Assembly: GCA_002256435.1 (NCBI GenBank)
Contig: NKJC01000002.1
Coordinates: 124,001 to 188,000, forward strand
Direction: 5' to 3'
Source: Chitinophagaceae bacterium BSSC1
GTDB taxonomy: Bacteria; Bacteroidota; Bacteroidia; Chitinophagales; Chitinophagaceae
Length of the DNA stretch: 64,000 nucleotides
This document shows, piece after piece, positions 28,489-38,130 of the stretch. The first letter of the stretch is position 1, and each line of letters opens with the position of its first letter. Made by a program: the position numbers and the translations under genes. The notes below the pieces were generated by a model. That model was not told the origin of the DNA. It did no database searches and was given only the letters and a program-made list of their open reading frames with translations.

Positions 28489-29628
28489 TTACTTCACCAA
28501 TTGAATGGTCTTGGCATTTTTTTGCGCTTTTAGTGCCAGTTCAGTAGCCAGCAAACAATGTGCCTGTGGCATGGCCGTCTCTGTTCTATTAAGAACATCA
28601 TCTACCAATAATTGGCCAAATGGCAAGGGTTCTTTGTTACAATCAATGTACTTGGTCTCTTTTTGATTCACTAAATACAAATGATTACCACCATTGTGTC
28701 CACTAGCAATATCTACATTCTTTCTAATTTCAATAAATCCCTCTGTACCCAAAATGGTGAGTCTTCCATCGCCCCAGCTGGCTAGTCCATCCGGAGTAAA
28801 CCAATCTACCCTAATATAGCCCATGCCACCATTGCCTCTGAGCATCACGTCTCCAAAGTCTTGAAACTTAGGATACTGTGGATAATGGGTATTGGCAACC
28901 TGAGATGCCACTACTTCAGCTTCCGTTGTTCCTGTAAAAAACAGGTATTGATCAAACTGATGAGATCCTATATCGGTGATAATACCACCATATCTGGCTT
29001 TGTCAAAAAACCATTCTGGTCTTGATTTAATACTCATTCTATGTGGTCCCAATCCAATGGTCTGAATTACATTGCCAATTGCACCAGCTTTAACCAATTC
29101 ACCCGCTTTTACAGTGGCCCTGTTTTCAAAACGCTCACTATACATAATAGAATAGATTCGGTTAGTTGCTTTCTGTACTTTTCTAACCTGTGCCAATTGA
29201 TCCAATGTGATAATGCCTGGTTTGTCTACCAAATAGTCTTTTCCGTGTTGCATAACCCTAACACCCAATGGTGCTCGCTCATCTGGGATACCTGAACTCA
29301 AGATTAATTGAAGACTGCTATCTTCTAATACTTCCTGTTCTGACCTTGCCAATTTAGCTTCAGGAAATTGTTTCATAAATGCGGCAACCAATTCAGGTTC
29401 TTTGGCATAAATCCAAACCAATTCACCTCCACCCCTTTTCACAGCTTCTGTCATGCCATAAATATGGTTGTGATTTATATTAATCACACCAAATCTAATT
29501 CTGGTTGCTGCTTTTAAAGAGGGACTATGGGTATTGGCCTTGGCCTGAATGCTTGTTAATAAAGCCATACCAGATGCAGCTGCACTGCTTTTTAAAAAGT
29601 CTCTTCTATTAGAAAAACCTTGTTTCAT
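28489..29628 (-). CDS. Exported Gfo/Idh/MocA family oxidoreductase
   Basis: 379 residues from ATG 29628 (a TTG two codons earlier is dispensable). Twin-arginine signal NRRDFLKSSAAASG, so probably Tat-exported and folded with cofactor. The N-terminal NAD(P)-binding domain is degenerate (FGVININHNHIYGM), then VDKPGIITLDQLA, which matches the conserved (E/D)KP motif, and GPHRM...DIGSHQFDQYLFFTG with the catalytic-type His. Such exported members often act on glycosides, but no substrate can be assigned. It is divergent from the MFS-trehalase operon. Confidence 0.83.
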   Translation of the reverse strand: MKQGFSNRRDFLKSSAAASGMALLTSIQAKANTHSPSLKAATRIRFGVININHNHIYGMTEAVKRGGGELVWIYAKEPELVAAFMKQFPEAKLARSEQEVLEDSSLQLILSSGIPDERAPLGVRVMQHGKDYLVDKPGIITLDQLAQVRKVQKATNRIYSIMYSERFENRATVKAGELVKAGAIGNVIQTIGLGPHRMSIKSRPEWFFDKARYGGIITDIGSHQFDQYLFFTGTTEAEVVASQVANTHYPQYPKFQDFGDVMLRGNGGMGYIRVDWFTPDGLASWGDGRLTILGTEGFIEIRKNVDIASGHNGGNHLYLVNQKETKYIDCNKEPLPFGQLLVDDVLNRTETAMPQAHCLLATELALKAQKNAKTIQLVK

Positions 29629-29741
29629 TTTCAAGCAATTTATTTATACCAATGTAAAACAAAAAACATTAGCCTTTTGCATCTGGGTAGGAAAGATTCC
29701 TATATCGATTTCGTATATTGGGCAACGCTCAAAACTGCCAT

Positions 29742-30980
29742 ATGAACCATTGGAAAATCAAAGTCTCTCTTTTCCTCAACTATTTTGTATTTGCTTTGCT
29801 GCTCAATAGTGTGGGAACCGTAATTCTGCAAGTTCAAAATAATTATCAAGTTAGTGCCTCGTCTGCAAGCATTTTAGAAGCTTTTAAAGATTTAAGTATT
29901 GCCATTGCTTCTTTTTTTATTGCTTCCTATATTAACCGCATTGGCTATAAAAAATCCATGTTATTGGCTCTGGCATTTGTAGGTATTGGTTGTTTATTAA
30001 TGCCCCTGCTACCCAGTTTTCTAACTACTAAATTACTGTTTGCCATTACAGGTGCCAGTTTTGCCATGATCAAAGTAAGCGTATTTGCAACCATTGGTAT
30101 TATTACAAAAGATGAAAAAGAACATGCTAGTTTCATGAATTTTATTGAGTCCTTTTTTATGGTGGGGATTCTTACCGGCTATTTTATTTTCAGCGCTTTT
30201 GTAGACGATGCAAACCCAACGTCTACTTCATGGCTTACTGTATATTATCTATTGGCGGTCATAGTTGCCATTGCCTTTATACTCTTATTGTCCGCTCCTT
30301 TAGACGAATCCAGTGTTCACAAAAACAAGGAAGAAAAAACCAATAATTATCAAGAAATGTTTCAATTAGTGCTATTGCCCATCGTTCTAGTTTTTGTGGC
30401 AAGTGCTTTTGTATATGTATTGATTGAACAAAGCATTATGAGTTGGCTTCCCACTTATAACAGTAAAGTCTTGCACCTACCCCAATCATTAAGCATTCAA
30501 ATGGCCAGTATCTTAGCCGGAGCCACTGCTATTGGGCGCTTTCTTGCCGGTTTGGTGCTAAGAAAATTGAATTGGCTCTTGGTATTGACTACCTGTTTAT
30601 TATTGGCTGCGGCCTTAGTCTTAGTGGCCATTCCACTAGCCAATAATGCAGATACCTCACATGTTACAGGTTGGTTGAATGCACCCATTGCCACATTTAT
30701 CTTTCCACTAATTGGCTTTTTATTAGCCCCCATCTACCCTGCCATTAACTCAGTGATACTATCGGCATTGCCCAAGAATAAACATGGTTATATGTCTGGT
30801 CTCATTGTTATTTTTTCTGCCCTAGGCGGAAGTACTGGCTCATTAATTACGGGATATATTTTCCAACACTATGATGGAAAAACAGCATTTTATTTTTCAT
30901 TGGTACCTATTGGTTTATTGTTACTATTATTGATTGGTTTTTATCGAATTCAACAAAAATCATTACCCAATAAAGTCTAG
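29742..30980 (+). CDS. MFS sugar transporter (FucP-like), upstream of trehalase
   Basis: 412 residues with 12 predicted membrane segments; the loop at about 190-215 (SSVHKNKEEKTNNYQ) is the usual break between the two six-helix halves. MFS-like motif A appears as NRIGYKKSMLLA. Similar to fucose/glucose-type permeases. ATG 29742 is chosen over the TTG 24 bases earlier. Only two bases separate its stop from the trehalase ATG, so it most likely imports trehalose or another disaccharide for that enzyme (inference from context). Confidence 0.85.
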   Translation: MNHWKIKVSLFLNYFVFALLLNSVGTVILQVQNNYQVSASSASILEAFKDLSIAIASFFIASYINRIGYKKSMLLALAFVGIGCLLMPLLPSFLTTKLLFAITGASFAMIKVSVFATIGIITKDEKEHASFMNFIESFFMVGILTGYFIFSAFVDDANPTSTSWLTVYYLLAVIVAIAFILLLSAPLDESSVHKNKEEKTNNYQEMFQLVLLPIVLVFVASAFVYVLIEQSIMSWLPTYNSKVLHLPQSLSIQMASILAGATAIGRFLAGLVLRKLNWLLVLTTCLLLAAALVLVAIPLANNADTSHVTGWLNAPIATFIFPLIGFLLAPIYPAINSVILSALPKNKHGYMSGLIVIFSALGGSTGSLITGYIFQHYDGKTAFYFSLVPIGLLLLLLIGFYRIQQKSLPNKV

Positions 30981-30982
30981 CA

Positions 30983-32485
30983 ATGCAACAATTCACGCAG
31001 GTGTATCAATTAGAAGAATTGTTTGACTTAGTACAATCCTCACAAATTTTGGAAGATGGTAAGACTTTTGTGGATTGCATACCTCTTATACCTTTAGACC
31101 AGATTCAAGCAGTTTTTGAACAAGAAAAATCTAGTCCTTCTTTTTCTTTAAAAGACTTTGTTGCAAACTATTTCCAAATGCCAATTATGGTTGGAACCGG
31201 CTATGCATCCAATAGCAGATTAAGTCTTCCAGAAAATTTAGCCCAGCTCTGGCCCATACTTACCAGAGAGCCGGCACAAGAAAATGGCTCTATCATTCCT
31301 TTGCCTAATAGATATATTGTACCTGGAGGTAGGTTTAGAGAAGTGTATTATTGGGATTCCTATTTTACCATGTTGGGTTTAGCCATACAAGACAGAACAG
31401 ACTTGATTGAAAATATGGTGGCCAATTTTGCCTATTTAATACAGACAATTGGACATATACCCAATGGTAATAGACAATATTATATAAGTAGAAGCCAACC
31501 ACCCTTCTTTGTATTAATGGTTGAATTATTAGCCAAGTCCAAACAGGATGCATCCATTCTTAACCAATACCTACCATTACTAGAAAAAGAGTATCAATTC
31601 TGGCAAAATGCGCCATCCAATTTGGAAAAAGGAACGGCATTTGAACATATGGTTTCCCTTCCTGATGGTCATTTGCTGAATAGATATTTTGACCAAGAAA
31701 CAATACCCAGACAAGAAAGTCATGCAGAAGACAAACATATAGCAGCTGCCAGTGTAAGAGATCATAAAAATGTTTTTGCAGACCTCAGAGCAGGTGCCGA
31801 AAGTGGTTGGGATTTTTCTAGTAGGTGGTTTGCAAATGGTACTGATATTGCCAGTATTGAAACTACCCAAATCCTTCCCGTTGATTTGAATTGTTTGATC
31901 TGGAAAATGGAAGACGCATTGTCAAAATGGTTTCATCAAGCTGGAAATGCTGAGAAAGCTAGTCAGTACAGTCTATTAGCAGATGATAGAAAAAAAGCTA
32001 TTCAAACTTATTTTTGGAACCCAACAATTGGATTTTTTTGTGATTATCATTTTAAACAGCAAACCAATACTGGTAAAATTACCGCTGCAGGTTTATATCC
32101 TCTCTATTTTGGTTTGGCAAGTATTGAACAAGCCAAATCAGTGAGTTTGGTTACCGAAAAATATTTGCTACAGCCCGGTGGTCTAGTAACTACACCCATT
32201 TTTTCAGGTCAACAATGGGATGCGCCAAATGGATGGGCCCCATTACAATGGATGGCTTTTAAAGGACTAGACAAGTATGGATTCCAGGAATTGGCACATA
32301 GCATTGCCAAACGTTGGTTAAGCTTGAACTATCAAACTTTTTTAGCTACGGGTAAAATGATGGAGAAATACAATGTAGTTAACCTTGATCAATTAGCTGG
32401 TGGTGGCGAATATCCCGGCCAAGACGGCTTTGGCTGGACAAACGGTGTTTATTTAGCATTGAGTAAGGAAATGGAAAATTGTTAA
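30983..32485 (+). CDS. Trehalase, GH37, cytoplasmic
   Basis: Inverting glycosidase that splits trehalose into two glucose. 500 residues and no signal peptide. Both GH37 signatures are intact: PGGRFREVYYWDSYF near residue 114 and QWDAPNGWAPLQWM near residue 412. The catalytic acid is D277 in ESGWDFSSRW and the base is E476 in GGGGEYPGQDGFGWTNG. The absence of a signal peptide and the tight link with an MFS gene indicate a TreF-like intracellular enzyme. Confidence 0.93.
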   Translation: MQQFTQVYQLEELFDLVQSSQILEDGKTFVDCIPLIPLDQIQAVFEQEKSSPSFSLKDFVANYFQMPIMVGTGYASNSRLSLPENLAQLWPILTREPAQENGSIIPLPNRYIVPGGRFREVYYWDSYFTMLGLAIQDRTDLIENMVANFAYLIQTIGHIPNGNRQYYISRSQPPFFVLMVELLAKSKQDASILNQYLPLLEKEYQFWQNAPSNLEKGTAFEHMVSLPDGHLLNRYFDQETIPRQESHAEDKHIAAASVRDHKNVFADLRAGAESGWDFSSRWFANGTDIASIETTQILPVDLNCLIWKMEDALSKWFHQAGNAEKASQYSLLADDRKKAIQTYFWNPTIGFFCDYHFKQQTNTGKITAAGLYPLYFGLASIEQAKSVSLVTEKYLLQPGGLVTTPIFSGQQWDAPNGWAPLQWMAFKGLDKYGFQELAHSIAKRWLSLNYQTFLATGKMMEKYNVVNLDQLAGGGEYPGQDGFGWTNGVYLALSKEMENC

Positions 32486-32546
32486 ACTTTTCCAAAGACC
32501 AAAGGTTATGCTTTTATCTTTCGTCAGATAAGCAAAACCCACAACT

Positions 32547-33305
32547 ATGAAATTGTTTAAACTAAGTATCTTACCCCTAGCAATTCTATTGATCAGTTTT
32601 GCCTGTAAAAAATCTGCCACAGATACAACTACAAGCACAGGAACGGCTACGGTACCTGAAGTCTATAAAAAGATTTACGGTGCCAGCAGTATTAGTTCAG
32701 ATGGTACTTATCTAACCATCAAAACCACTGGTACCCCTGATCACAAATCCATTTATTATGCTACCAGCAATAGTTTGTATGAAAACTTTTCTGGAACCAC
32801 TTTTGGCGGAAGAACTTTTGCCAAAAACCCTAACAGCATTGCAGCCCAAACCCTCACATTTAAGATTCCACTAAATCCTGCGGTGTCTAGTAACCATGCC
32901 AGTACTCCTCTAGGTCCAATTGGGATTTCACTAAATGGCGTGCCATTTTATAATCAATATGCAGGTCCTAATTTGCCATTGACCAATGAAGCCAATAGTT
33001 TTGACCAGTATTATGGACACCCACAACAAAGTGGCCAATACCATTACCATGTTGAACCCATTTACCTTACTACTGTAAAAGCAACTAAGTCTTCCCTTCT
33101 TGGATTTTTATTAGACGGATTTCCAGTATATGGTCCAATGGAAAATGGTTCATTAGTAACCAATGCAATGTTAGATGCGTATCATGGTCATACCGCTGCT
33201 ACTACAGACTATCCCAATGGTATTTATCATTACCATATTACAGATGCAGATCCATATATTAATGGATCTGGATTTTATGGAACTGCTGGAACTGTAACCC
33301 AATAA
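32547..33305 (+). CDS. YHYH-domain lipoprotein
   Basis: 252 residues; lipoprotein signal with C20 (ISFAC). Contains two YHYH motifs (GQYHYHVEP near 165 and GIYHYHITDADPY near 230), typical of the YHYH family (PF14240), secreted proteins of unknown function with a His/Tyr cluster that looks suited to metal binding (inference). The N-terminal linker is Thr-rich (ATDTTTSTGTATV). First gene of a three-lipoprotein operon with a YwqK-like protein (1 base gap) and a SCO protein. Confidence 0.85.
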   Translation: MKLFKLSILPLAILLISFACKKSATDTTTSTGTATVPEVYKKIYGASSISSDGTYLTIKTTGTPDHKSIYYATSNSLYENFSGTTFGGRTFAKNPNSIAAQTLTFKIPLNPAVSSNHASTPLGPIGISLNGVPFYNQYAGPNLPLTNEANSFDQYYGHPQQSGQYHYHVEPIYLTTVKATKSSLLGFLLDGFPVYGPMENGSLVTNAMLDAYHGHTAATTDYPNGIYHYHITDADPYINGSGFYGTAGTVTQ

Positions 33306-33306
33306 G

Positions 33307-33897
33307 ATGAAACAAGCTCTTTTGTATTTCTTCTGTATGATGCTATTTGCAATGGCTTGCAAAGTAGAAAAGACTTCAGCACCAATAATTGTAGCCCATC
33401 AAATTCCAAATAATTGGTTGCGTCTTGAAGACAGTACCATTATTTGGCGGCAAGACAGTTTGTTTTTTCAGGGAAAACCATTTTCAGGAAAAGCCTATAG
33501 TTTATTTGCCAATGGCGATACGGCTGTTTACAAAGAATTTTGGAATGGTTTGCAAGAAGGCATTACCAGAAGATGGCATCCAAATCAGCAATTAGCAGAA
33601 GACCGCTTTTATATAGCTGGAAAAAAAGAAGGAAAACATAGGGCCTGGTGGCCCGATGGCAAACCTCAATTTGAGTTTCAAGTTCATGAGGATGCTTATG
33701 AAGGAGAATTGAAAGAATGGAATAGTAAAGGATTACTAATCAAACAATTCCATTATCTAAAAGGTCAAGAACAAGGTAGCCAACGGCTCTGGTGGGACGA
33801 TAGTACCGTAAGGGCCAACTATGAAATTAGAGATGGAAAAAAATATGGTTTAATAGGTATTAAACTTTGCAAGAACCCTTATGATTCAGTCAAATAA
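33307..33897 (+). CDS. YwqK/MORN-repeat-like lipoprotein
   Basis: 196 residues; lipobox A-M-A-C at C18. The rest is built from about five beta-hairpin repeats of the MORN_2/YwqK type (GKAYSLFANGDTAVYKEFWNG, GITRRWHPNQQLAED, GKHRAWWPDGKPQFE, GELKEWNSKGLLIKQ, GSQRLWWDDSTVRAN). YwqK was named as an antitoxin in Bacillus, but secreted Bacteroidota versions have no shown antitoxin role, and no toxin gene is adjacent. Overlaps the SCO gene by 17 bases. Confidence 0.82.
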   Translation: MKQALLYFFCMMLFAMACKVEKTSAPIIVAHQIPNNWLRLEDSTIIWRQDSLFFQGKPFSGKAYSLFANGDTAVYKEFWNGLQEGITRRWHPNQQLAEDRFYIAGKKEGKHRAWWPDGKPQFEFQVHEDAYEGELKEWNSKGLLIKQFHYLKGQEQGSQRLWWDDSTVRANYEIRDGKKYGLIGIKLCKNPYDSVK

Positions 33898-34531
33898 AAA
33901 TCACCTACTTTTTATCTTATTATTATTGATAGGATGCAAGTCAAGTCCTGAACCACTTGGCTTGCCCTTTATCAGCAAACCAGATTTCACGCCAGAGTGG
34001 ATTGCAAAAACTGATGCCAGGTATGATAGTATTCATCAAATTCCCAGTTTTAGATTTCAAGATCAAGACGGTCAATATATTACTGAGCAAACTGTAACTG
34101 GGAAAATTTATGTAGCCAATTTTATCTTCACTAGCTGTGGTAGTATCTGCCCTAGAATGACAGAAAATATGGCGATTATTCAAAAAAAATACCTGCAAGA
34201 CAAAGACGTTTTAATCCTGTCACATTCTGTTATGCCAGATAGAGACAGTGTTCCTGTTTTAAAAAACTATGCCAACAATAAAGGAATAGTTTCAGGAAAA
34301 TGGTTTCTATTAACGGGTAATATAGATAGTATTTATAGAATGGCTAAAAAGGAATACTATGCAGGTGAGAGAATTGGTTATTATGGCAATCAAAAAGATT
34401 TTCTACACACAGAAAACTGTATGCTCCTAGACAAACATAGAAGAATTAGAGGCATTTATAATGGTACTTTACCCTTAGAAATGGAAAGGATGATTGAGGA
34501 TATTGAGATATTAAAAAAGGAACTTGACTAG
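33881..34531 (+). CDS. SCO1/SenC family lipoprotein (copper chaperone/thiol protein)
   Basis: 216 residues; lipobox L-I-G-C at C19, thioredoxin-like fold. The copper-binding CxxxC is C86-G-S-I-C90-P in NFIFTSCGSICPRM, and the third ligand His is H176 in DFLHTENC. SCO proteins assemble the CuA site of cytochrome c oxidase or act as thiol reductases. It is not next to oxidase genes but ends a YHYH-YwqK-SCO operon. The stop codon shares CTAG with the convergent amidase stop. Confidence 0.92.
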   Translation: MIQSNKNHLLFILLLLIGCKSSPEPLGLPFISKPDFTPEWIAKTDARYDSIHQIPSFRFQDQDGQYITEQTVTGKIYVANFIFTSCGSICPRMTENMAIIQKKYLQDKDVLILSHSVMPDRDSVPVLKNYANNKGIVSGKWFLLTGNIDSIYRMAKKEYYAGERIGYYGNQKDFLHTENCMLLDKHRRIRGIYNGTLPLEMERMIEDIEILKKELD

Positions 34532-35349
34532 AGGTATTTCTTCTGAAGATTAAATAAGACCAAAGAATCCATGGCATTTAATTTTTTGGTAGTGTCTTGT
34601 AAAAAATGTCTTTTAAAAGATTGAATGGCGGCCCTATTGTCTTTTACATCATATCCAATAATCCTTAGTGCAATAATGGGATTGAATCCGGTTGGAACTG
34701 TATCCAGTTTATTATCGAACCAAAGTCCAAAACCTTTTTCAGACAATGTTTTCCATGGAAATCTGAAATTAGGATCATTTTTTCTAGTGGGTGCAATATC
34801 TCCGTGTCCAATAAAATTGGCAGCAGGGATTCCATAATTATTTTTCAATCTACTAAGCAAACTAATCAGACTATTAATTTGCAGACTATCAAAAGGTTCA
34901 AATCCATTATTGTCTAATTCAATTCCAATAGAGGCCGAGTTAATATCAACCATATTGCCCCATTTGGCAATACCACCATGCCAGGCACGCATGTAATCAT
35001 TGAGCATATGGTGAATAGTTCCATCCTTACAAATTACATAGTGCGCACTCACGGCAGACTTAGTCATGGTGAATGTTTTTAAAGTTTGCTCACAAGCATT
35101 TTGAGCAGTATGATGGATAATGACAAAATTGGGTTTGCGTAAATTAAAATTAGTAGTCCCTACCCAGTAAGGAGCCTGCTTAATTGAATCTGTATTCCAA
35201 TTTTCTTCAGGCAGGGCACTAACAGTCTTTGCCAAAGTTTTACTTTGTTTCTTATAGGCTTTATTAGTAGTTGCATATGGGTTGCGAGAACAGGCCCAAA
35301 CGCCTACAAGTATTACAAGTACCGTAATTTTTAACAAGACTGATTTCAT
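34528..35349 (-). CDS. N-acetylmuramoyl-L-alanine amidase (Amidase_2/AmiD-like), lipoprotein
   Basis: 273 residues; lipobox V-W-A-C at C20. The Amidase_2 (T7 lysozyme-like) domain covers about 70-210: FVIIHHTAQNACEQT with the first Zn His, AHYVICKDGTIHHML, RAWHGG, GIELDN, and GHGDIAPTRKNDP with the last Zn His and the conserved Lys-Asp. Cleaves amide bonds in peptidoglycan or muropeptides at the outer membrane. ATG 35349 is preferred; the ATG at 35373 lies inside the upstream terminator hairpin. Confidence 0.9.
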   Translation of the reverse strand: MKSVLLKITVLVILVGVWACSRNPYATTNKAYKKQSKTLAKTVSALPEENWNTDSIKQAPYWVGTTNFNLRKPNFVIIHHTAQNACEQTLKTFTMTKSAVSAHYVICKDGTIHHMLNDYMRAWHGGIAKWGNMVDINSASIGIELDNNGFEPFDSLQINSLISLLSRLKNNYGIPAANFIGHGDIAPTRKNDPNFRFPWKTLSEKGFGLWFDNKLDTVPTGFNPIIALRIIGYDVKDNRAAIQSFKRHFLQDTTKKLNAMDSLVLFNLQKKYL

Positions 35350-35356
35350 ATACGCA

Positions 35357-35390
35357 AATAAAAATGCCGGCATCCATTAGATACCGGCAT
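35357..35390 (-). terminator. Terminator of the M1 peptidase gene
   Basis: Stem ATGCCGG/CCGGCAT (35364-35370 / 35384-35390), T-rich on the minus strand (TTTTTATTT). It ends just upstream of the amidase start. Confidence 0.75.
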
Positions 35391-35401
35391 GTATGAATAA
35401 A

Positions 35402-37387
35402 TTAATTGGCTTTCCAAGTATTGTTAGCGGAATTCATATCAGGGAAAGAATGGTCTGGATCAATCACCACTTTTTGAATTGCTTCTGTAGTATTCAATTT
35501 GACTTTCCAACTAGCATTATTCTGCCAAATTTCAACAGGCAGCGTTTTCCTTTCTGTTTTGCCAGATGCTGTAGTAAATTCAATGATTACAGGCATAGCC
35601 AATTGGTCTAAATTATCAATAGTAACCAATGCCCCATTCTTGGCATCATTGTTAATATAATCCACTTTAGTTACCGCCTGATCCAATTTATAGTTCTCTA
35701 AGAACATCCCTCTCCAGAACCAAGAAAGGTCTTCTCCTGCCCCATTTTCAATACTTCTAAAGAAATCCCAAGGTGTTGGATGTTTGAATTTCCAATCACG
35801 AATGTATTTTTTAAAAGCATAATCAAATCTGTCTTCACCTAAAATTTGTGTACGCAACAAGGTTAATGCATAACCTGGTTTCATGTACAACTCAATGCCA
35901 ATATTTCTTTCTTGTAATACATCAGGTGTGTTCATCATAGGCTCAGAAGTTGGTCCAAACAAGAAACGAGCATACTGATGCCAATCGGTTTTAGCTTCTT
36001 TATATTCTCCTTTGTTAAAATCCACCCCAGCCAAAGTATTGATAAACGTGTTAAAACCTTCATCCATCCATCCGTATTTGCGTTCATTGCTACCTACAAT
36101 CATAGGGAACCATGTATGTCCAAATTCGTGATCGGTAACACCAAATAATCCACCTGTTTTAGCAGTAGATCCACAAAAAACAATACCAGGATATTCCATG
36201 CCACCAATATTACTTGCTACGTTAGATGCCACTGGATAAGGAAATTCAAACCATCTTTTACTATAGTTTTCAATGCTTCCTTTGGTATATTCTGTTGCCC
36301 TACCCCATGCTTTTTTTCCATCAGATTCTTCTGGATAAACACTGGTAGCCATGCATTTTTTCCCGCTAGGCAGGTTAATCTTTGCCGCATCCCAAATAAA
36401 ACTTTTAGAGCTAGCCCAAGCAAAATCTCTAGCATTGCTTAGTGCATACTTCCAAGTGCAAGTTGCTTTTGCAGGTCTTGAAGCTGGATCCAATACCTCC
36501 GCAGCACTGCGAATCATCACTGTAGTATCACTGGTTTTTGCTTGGTTAAACCTTTTTAATTGGGTGGCAGTTAATACTTCTTGTGGATTCAACAATTCTC
36601 CAGACGCTACAACAATATGTGATGCTGGAACTGTTAAACTCACTTCAAAATCACCATATTCCAAATAAAATTCACTTGCTCCTAAATAAGGTAAGGTATT
36701 CCAACCTTGTACATCATCAAATACACAAAGCCTAGGATACCACTGTGCTACCGCATAGATATTACCATTCTTGGTTTTTAAGATCCCTGTTCTATCAGAC
36801 CCATATTCAGGAATCACATAGTTATAATCAATCTTGATAGAAACAGCACCAGATTTGGCAGCCAAGGCCTTATTCAGCCTCAATTGCATTCTAGTGTCAT
36901 TAATTAGATAGGGTACTTTTTCAGTTTTACCCGCTACAATCAATTCAACATTGGTTACTTGATATCCGCCGCTAAAAGTGCTTTTTGCATCACCATATCG
37001 GCTTCTGCCAGTTGCTGGCATTTTGGCCTGACCCCTAGATTCCAAATTATACAAGTTCTGGTCCATCTGCAACCAGATATAAGGTAATTCAATAGGGCTA
37101 TTATTTTTGTAGCTAATGGTTACAGAGCCAGTTACTTTATTGGTAGCATCATCTAGAGTAGCTGCAATTTTGTAATCAGCCTTGTTTTGCCAATACGCGT
37201 GTCCAGGTTCTCCTGTAGCAGTTCTGTATTCATTTCCAGCTGAAGGATAAAACAATGGACCAAACAAAGCGTGTTGGTCATATTTTGACTTAGTTTCAGT
37301 ACTTGCAGCAGTACTGGCAGTTTGTGCAGTTACTTGCAAGAGTCCGGCCATTAAAATTCCGGTAAACAATAAGCGATTTTTAAGCAT
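35402..37387 (-). CDS. Secreted M1 family metallopeptidase
   Basis: 661 residues with a signal peptide ([22 protein letters not shown]). The zinc motif HEFGH is at 420-424 with the third ligand E443 18 residues later ([10 protein letters not shown]), exactly the HExxH-x18-E pattern. The N-terminal beta-saddle domain precedes it. [10 protein letters not shown] is in the place of the substrate-binding GxMEN motif, with Y replacing N, so strict aminopeptidase activity is not certain. Confidence 0.88.
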   Translation of the reverse strand: MLKNRLLFTGILMAGLLQVTAQTASTAASTETKSKYDQHALFGPLFYPSAGNEYRTATGEPGHAYWQNKADYKIAATLDDATNKVTGSVTISYKNNSPIELPYIWLQMDQNLYNLESRGQAKMPATGRSRYGDAKSTFSGGYQVTNVELIVAGKTEKVPYLINDTRMQLRLNKALAAKSGAVSIKIDYNYVIPEYGSDRTGILKTKNGNIYAVAQWYPRLCVFDDVQGWNTLPYLGASEFYLEYGDFEVSLTVPASHIVVASGELLNPQEVLTATQLKRFNQAKTSDTTVMIRSAAEVLDPASRPAKATCTWKYALSNARDFAWASSKSFIWDAAKINLPSGKKCMATSVYPEESDGKKAWGRATEYTKGSIENYSKRWFEFPYPVASNVASNIGGMEYPGIVFCGSTAKTGGLFGVTDHEFGHTWFPMIVGSNERKYGWMDEGFNTFINTLAGVDFNKGEYKEAKTDWHQYARFLFGPTSEPMMNTPDVLQERNIGIELYMKPGYALTLLRTQILGEDRFDYAFKKYIRDWKFKHPTPWDFFRSIENGAGEDLSWFWRGMFLENYKLDQAVTKVDYINNDAKNGALVTIDNLDQLAMPVIIEFTTASGKTERKTLPVEIWQNNASWKVKLNTTEAIQKVVIDPDHSFPDMNSANNTWKAN

Positions 37388-37473
37388 ACTTCAATTACAT
37401 TTATGGTGGATGAACAGGACTAAAGTAATGAAAATCATAGTCCCTGAACGGATAAATTGATAAAAGGAAACAG

Positions 37474-38088
37474 ATGTCATTATTATTGAATAGAAACAGT
37501 TTTGGCAACCCAGCAAATTCGGGTAATCTCATGAGTAGAGAGGCCGCTATGTTATTGTTCCAGGAATGGGTATTAAATCCCAAATTACAGGTACACATGT
37601 TACAAGTTGCACACTTGATGCAGTGCTGGGCAAGGGAAAAAGAAGGGTTGGACGAACAGGGTATTTGGAAATGGGAACAAGCTGGTTTGTTGCACGATGC
37701 TGATTGGGATCAATGGCCAGATCAACATTGTAAAAAAATCATTGAACATTTAGAATCCTTAGATATTGACCCAGAAGTCATGCACGCCATAGCTTCTCAT
37801 GGACCTGCCCATTTTGGCGTTGAGCCAGAAAACAATATGGATAAAATGCTTTTTGCTTTTGATGAATTATCTGGATTAATCCATGCCTATTCTATACTAA
37901 GACCTGGTGGATATGAAGGGATGGATGTAAAAGGGGTAAAAAAAAGGCTCAAAGAAAAGTCCTTTGCCGCCAATGTATCAAGAGAAGAGATTCAGGATGC
38001 AGCCAACCGTGCTGGCATTTTATTAGAAGATCTAATTGCCTTTATTATTCCAAGACAAGCCGTTATTAGCGGTTCTATTTCTGCATAG
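37474..38088 (+). CDS. HD-domain protein (predicted phosphohydrolase)
   Basis: 204 residues. HD-domain metal-binding pattern: H in VHMLQVAHLMQ, the HD pair in AGLLHDADWDQ, H in MHAIASHG, then the late Asp in FAFDELSGLI. Similar bacterial proteins are uncharacterised predicted hydrolases. Two starts are possible: ATG 37474, which has a rare purine-rich AAAAGGAAA upstream, and ATG 37531, where the conserved domain begins (MSREAAMLLFQEW). Confidence 0.78.
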   Translation: MSLLLNRNSFGNPANSGNLMSREAAMLLFQEWVLNPKLQVHMLQVAHLMQCWAREKEGLDEQGIWKWEQAGLLHDADWDQWPDQHCKKIIEHLESLDIDPEVMHAIASHGPAHFGVEPENNMDKMLFAFDELSGLIHAYSILRPGGYEGMDVKGVKKRLKEKSFAANVSREEIQDAANRAGILLEDLIAFIIPRQAVISGSISA

Positions 38089-38130
38089 GATTACTCCTTA
38101 AATATCATTAATTAACAAGTGCATATTATC

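Noticed and set aside
33307..33897. Toxin-antitoxin module suggested by the YwqK-like protein
   Set aside because: It is a lipoprotein between two other lipoprotein genes and no toxin candidate is adjacent; the antitoxin label comes only from the family name.
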